DNA of 64,000 bases, taken from contig CP136063.1 of assembly GCA_032622095.1 (NCBI GenBank), positions 181,951,956-182,015,955 on the forward strand. The letters are read 5' to 3'. This DNA is from Siphonodentalium dalli. Lineage: Eukaryota > Mollusca > Scaphopoda > Gadilida > Siphonodentaliidae. Each line of letters starts with the position of its first letter. The first letter of the stretch is position 1. The notes beneath the pieces were generated by a model, which was not told the DNA's origin, did not search any database, and worked only from the letters and a program-made list of their open reading frames with translations. Shown one piece after another: positions 59,850-64,000 of the stretch. Both the position numbers and the translations under genes were made by a program.

Positions 59850-60925
59850 TCAATAATAGAAAATTATACTGTGACTGGTTCATTCAACATGAAGTTAATC
59901 AAGGTGTATCTTTATTAATAACAGTATACAGTACTATCAAAATCAGAAGAAACATGTGGCCCTGTGTACTTATCTCCCAGCGCTGTGGCAAAACAATAAT
60001 TGACAATGCATTCTTAAACCCAAACCTGTGGAGGTTTTTCATCCAATGCACCGAATCTTCGTGCTATGTACCGAAGCTTCATGACGTGTCAGAACTCCAG
60101 GAATATACCACCGTAGGACATCATATGGTACCGGTAAGAAACATTGAATGGTCACCAGAAACCCGGATATTAATAATTTCAGATCATAATTAGCATCGCA
60201 TTATATATTAACCCATCGAGGAATATGTCATTATGACACACTATATTACACCTACTATATAACTGCTCCCTCCCTGACACAGGGCTACATATAAGAAGTT
60301 TATCGGTGTCTACTTAATGAGAGTATACAGTTCCGTCAAAATCAGGCGAAAAATGTGACCTCGCATCGTTAACCCCAAATCTGTGGCGATTTTTCATCCA
60401 ATTTACCGAAGCTTCGTGACACGTACCGTCAAATGGCATCAAACGTTGAATGGTCACCATAAACTTCGATATCATTCATTTCAGATCGTAACTATCATGG
60501 AATTATATATTAACCCATGGTGTAATTATGTCAAAATGACACACTATATTACATCCAACCCTATATAACTGCTTCCTCCCTGACACAGTGCTACATACAA
60601 GAAGTTTATCCATATCTACTTAATGAGAGCATATAGTTCTGTGGAAATATGGCGAAAAATGTGACCTTGCATCATTAACCCCAAATCTGTGGCGGTTTTT
60701 CATCCTATGTACCGAAGCTTCGTGACATGTACCGAAGCTTGGTGACGTGTCAGAACTTCTAAAATATACCCCATCGGGACATCAAATGGTATCAAACGTT
60801 GAATGGTCACAAGAAATCTCGATATTAGTCATTTCAGACCATAATTAGCATAGCATTATATATTAACCCATCGAGAAATATGTCAAAATGACACACTATA
60901 TTACACCCACCCCTATATAAATCCC
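59850..60925 (+). repeat. Tandem repeat, units of about 300-360 bp, about 3 copies
   Basis: TATATATTAACCCATCGAG-type words occur at about 60202, 60503 and 60861. CTTCCTCCCTGACACAG, ACCGAAGCTTCGTGAC and ACACTATATTACA recur in each unit. Copies differ by indels. The open frame at 59846-60193 lies within the repeat and shows no domain. Confidence 0.8.
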
Positions 60926-61247
60926 GATATTTAAGTCAAGTTTTTGAGAGAAAAGTCCAATATTTTTGGTGATGTCAGTGGTGACAATAGTAACAATTAA
61001 CCATGGTACATCAGACATGTTAGTATTCAATGTATAGAAGGCAGAATAGCCAATTTTGAGCATCATCCACAACTTGTAATCGGTTGCAGGACACGCTGGG
61101 GTAATATTTACCATTTTCCATATTTTGGCAGCCATTTTGGCACCCATTTTGAGCCAAAGTAAGAATTTTAGTTCCAGTGAGATGGAATATTCATAGGTAT
61201 AATCATATGAATTGCTTACATTACAAAGTTCTGTTCATTTCTTGTTA

Positions 61248-61560
61248 AAGGTACGGTTGGCCTTGGCGGTGGGTATGCTGTGAAAATATTTCCACCCGTC
61301 AAAAACCGCCACAAACAGAAAGAACAACAAAATGTAGACAGACTTTGTCCGTATACAAATAAGAAATATCGCATAAACAGTATGTTATTGTCATATTTTT
61401 GACCATTGTTATGTAAACAAAAGCATAAAAAGTTACTTTTCTGGTGTTTGTTTATATTATGATGGTAAACATAAAGAGCGTTCTTTGTGGGTGAATTCCT
61501 AATATGGAACGATTAAAGAGCGTTTATGCCATTTGTGTGTGATTAGCCAGCAGCATTGTG
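61248..61560 (+). repeat. Interspersed repeat, direct partner of 57240-57560
   Basis: GCGGTGGGTATGCTGTGAAA, GTCAAAAACCGCCACAAACA, CAGACTTTGTCCGTATAC and ATAAAGAGCGTTCTTTGT match the upstream copy in the same order and orientation. Confidence 0.75.
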
Positions 61561-62012
61561 TTGTCTTCTGTAACACAATCAGGCTCTTGCTTAGGTAAAA
61601 TATAGTAAATCTTTATGATAACATGCTGTTTACGCGATGGTCATGGTATATATGAACGAAACTGTATGCGTTTTAATGTTTTTCTGTTTACGGTGATTGG
61701 AACAAATATGAATATTTTCGACAACTAAGGCCTCACGTGCCTTTAAAATATGACTATAATCCCAATTGCGATTTTTTGTGTGAAATTTTATACCGCGTTC
61801 TGTAAATTCGAATTTTTGAGGGAACGGAAGGGGCTAGGACCCCAAAAAGTGCATATTTAATTGCCCCAATGATCAGTTAATATACAAAATACAAAATAAA
61901 GTCGCACTACTCAACCAGTTCCAAACAGCATGAATCGATCCAGAAGATATTTGTAAAAAAAAGTAATATTTTCAACTTCCGGCGGCCATTTTGGTGGCCA
62001 TCTTGGATGGTG

Positions 62013-62345
62013 AGTTTCAATTTTGCCCAAAAAAGTGACATTATGTCTTTGCTTCACGAAAATATGTACATTTGTATACATTTTACAAGATTTTCACCGC
62101 TATAATTTGCATAAAACTGACTTAGGGTCTGGTCTGAAAACGGCGGCCATGATGGAAAATTCTTTCATTTTCGGTCGTCGGGTAGGTCAATAAAAACACG
62201 TTTTTCGCCAATTAAGCTATAAATTCACCACTGCTATCATGGATTTTCGTAATCCACATATATTTTACTACAAAATTAGACCGGATAGCACTTGTCCGTC
62301 AAAATGAGCAACATTTGTTATTTCTTGGGGTCGATCTCCTGGACT
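62013..62345 (-). repeat. Inverted duplication, right arm
   Basis: Reverse complement of 57719-58223 with the 170-base block missing; the join lies next to GATGGAAAATTCTTTC at about 62153-62168. It abuts the CCATNTTGG pair at 61985. Confidence 0.88.
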
Positions 62346-62346
62346 A

Positions 62347-62905
62347 ACATACTATATGCAACAAATTAATGAATTTGAGCCATGGATTAGTGCAAAATAC
62401 TCCCATGTGCTCTGTGAACGATGTAATCAACATTTGATTAAAACATATTTTATTATCGTGATATGATTGCAGAGACTGTGGGATTGGTCCCGATTGGAGA
62501 ACAAGTTCTTAAAACTTAGACGAATCTTCGCTCTCCACAAACATAATTTATATAACAACGGTTTACAACAATAGTAATGATATACAATAAATTTGGCATG
62601 ACGGGTGGATGCATGCATACTATGAATGCTATGATTACCATAGTATCTGCATGGTGTTAATAGTATACATGTGATTGTTTTTTGGAATAGGGTAGGGTTG
62701 TGTGTATGATGCGAGATGAAGGGATGGTGGCTCGAGCCATAAACTCATTGTCATTAGAATTACCATGTTGTTTACATCGTTCATAGAGCACATGGATGTA
62801 GTTTGCACTCATCCCTGGCTCAAATTCATTCATTTGTTGCATACATTCTGTTGAGCATAACAGGAGATGCCCCCATAAATGACTGGTTTTAGTGTATGCT
62901 TTAAC
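62347..62905. mobile_element. Diverged, interrupted relative of the 36519-36868 foldback
   Basis: AATGAATTTGAGCCATGGAT at 62367 and GGCTCAAATTCATTCATTTG near 62818 are the two arms. A block of about 300 bases with no match to the other copy separates them, so this copy has an insertion or the other a deletion. Confidence 0.6.
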
Positions 62906-62909
62906 ACTG

Positions 62910-64000
62910 AACAATTTCCACATGTTCAATGTGGAAGTTTGCCTCTTGGGTTTGTTTTATTGTTCTTGCTAGTTCTTTGCGAAGTATGTGCTTGCTTGTC
63001 AAATGTTGCTTGTTAAAGTAGATTTATTGTTGCTTGGAATTTCAAATTTCTTGCTGTTGTATTTGATAATTTTAACCTTCCGATATTAGTTACTAAGCGA
63101 ACAGAGCCACGTGTTGCCCTTTATCTCAAGCTCACAAGCTATTGGTTAACAATTGTGTAATTTCGTACCTTAAGTTTGGAAAGTCCCACTTAAACCAAAG
63201 AACTGTATCTCGAAACGGTGTGATTTGGTTCCCCGATTATTTTATCAACACAAATGTATAAACGCACATGAAAGACAACATGCATGGCAAACATTAGTCA
63301 AGTCAAACACAATTGTTCTAATTTTTTGCCAATTTGCTGAGAAGCGTGCGAAAATCAAGAAAAACTACCACTCTAAATTCTCCATTTCTAATGGTGGCGG
63401 ATTTGTTCTCAAGGCACATATGAAATTTGACTTTGGGGCGATCAGGAAGTATGACTGGTGCGTATACTGGTATACGTATAGAGATTGATGTTCTGCGATA
63501 ACGAGCACAGATTGCGTCATATATTAGACACGTGGATTCAGCATTACCGATGAACATCTATGATACATGACGTAATGATGCGGGGAATGTAATAACTATA
63601 AAACACTCAATAAAGAAATCTGGTCCACAGTCGGATCATTGCAATATATCCAGTCAAAGTTTTAGAAGGACAAAGAGGAAATATTGTAAAGAAATTAATC
63701 AAGACAACAATTTCTGGGTTGAGTGAATAAGCTATATAAATTAGTAAACAAAGTACATAACTGCTATCTAGGATAAACTATTATAAGTGTGGTACGTACT
63801 GGGGGTGGGACGTGCACATGCTTCATAAGACCAGACCAGACAGATGCGAGACGGAAAGAAGTCGAGAAGGCTCCAATGGATATATGCATGGAATGGTAAT
63901 CTCGAACTTATCCCTGTGTTCAACAACACAGGAAATGCGGTTTATATGATAAGCTTTTTTAAAAATTGAATTAGGTCCCTACAGTATCTGTGCACCCCAG
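62910..64000. other. Window end, no supported feature
   Basis: Two overlapping open frames near 63225-63557 lie on opposite strands and neither shows a domain or splice context. No exon of the PDZ gene was recognised here. Confidence 0.6.

Noticed and set aside
59846-60193. 115-codon plus-strand frame
   Set aside because: Lies inside a tandem repeat whose other units are not open; no domain.

Overview
The window looks like part of a nuclear genome from a marine invertebrate, most likely a mollusc or other lophotrochozoan. This rests on split genes with GT-AG introns, LINE, hAT and TTAA-flanked element remnants, long GACGGACG-type tandem tracts, and AT-rich DNA packed with foldback elements. 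The lineage is an inference from repeat style; no marker gene fixes it. No rRNA gene, convincing tRNA gene, CRISPR array or prokaryotic operon was seen.

The one gene I can support is on the minus strand, between 47581 and 19574. Nine exons join in phase with no stop into 731 codons. They encode the end of one PDZ domain, a basic/proline-rich linker of about 250 residues, and three further complete PDZ domains, each split over two exons. Domain order, linker positions and short motifs fit the N-terminal half of PDZD2, a cytoplasmic multi-PDZ scaffold. Both ends are missing: the first half of PDZ1 was not found in 47.6-64 kb, and no exon after PDZ4 was found in 1-19.5 kb.

Most of the rest is decayed mobile DNA. 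Region 0.3-3 kb holds a foldback, an array of a 16-base motif, and an internally deleted hAT element with perfect 8-bp target duplications nested inside that array. Region 5-13 kb holds a family with paired CCATNTTGG motifs plus two broken reading frames: an SGNH-hydrolase-like one, and one with nuclease-like acidic motifs and a CXC-like cysteine tail. Region 14.5-19.1 kb holds a 174-bp satellite and the first copy of a 2.9-kb repeat; the second copy lies at 39.1-42.0 kb in the same orientation.

The introns carry a broken LINE ORF2 (20.6-22.5 kb), a LINE 3' fragment (42.4-42.8 kb), many short inverted-repeat elements, and two blocks of a repeat dense in TCAAGGTCA-type motifs (31.5-32.8 and 44.9-46.0 kb). 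Region 48-64 kb is repeat-rich upstream or intronic DNA with foldbacks, a near-identical inverted partner of the 34.6-kb element, and a large inverted duplication (57.7 and 62.3 kb). One small unassigned reading frame at 53.7 kb may be a terminal exon.

I found no clear new biological system. The strongest leads are TTAA elements placed next to a splice donor and as inverted pairs around exons, the 16-base motif array with its nested hAT element, and the nuclear-receptor-like motif repeats.
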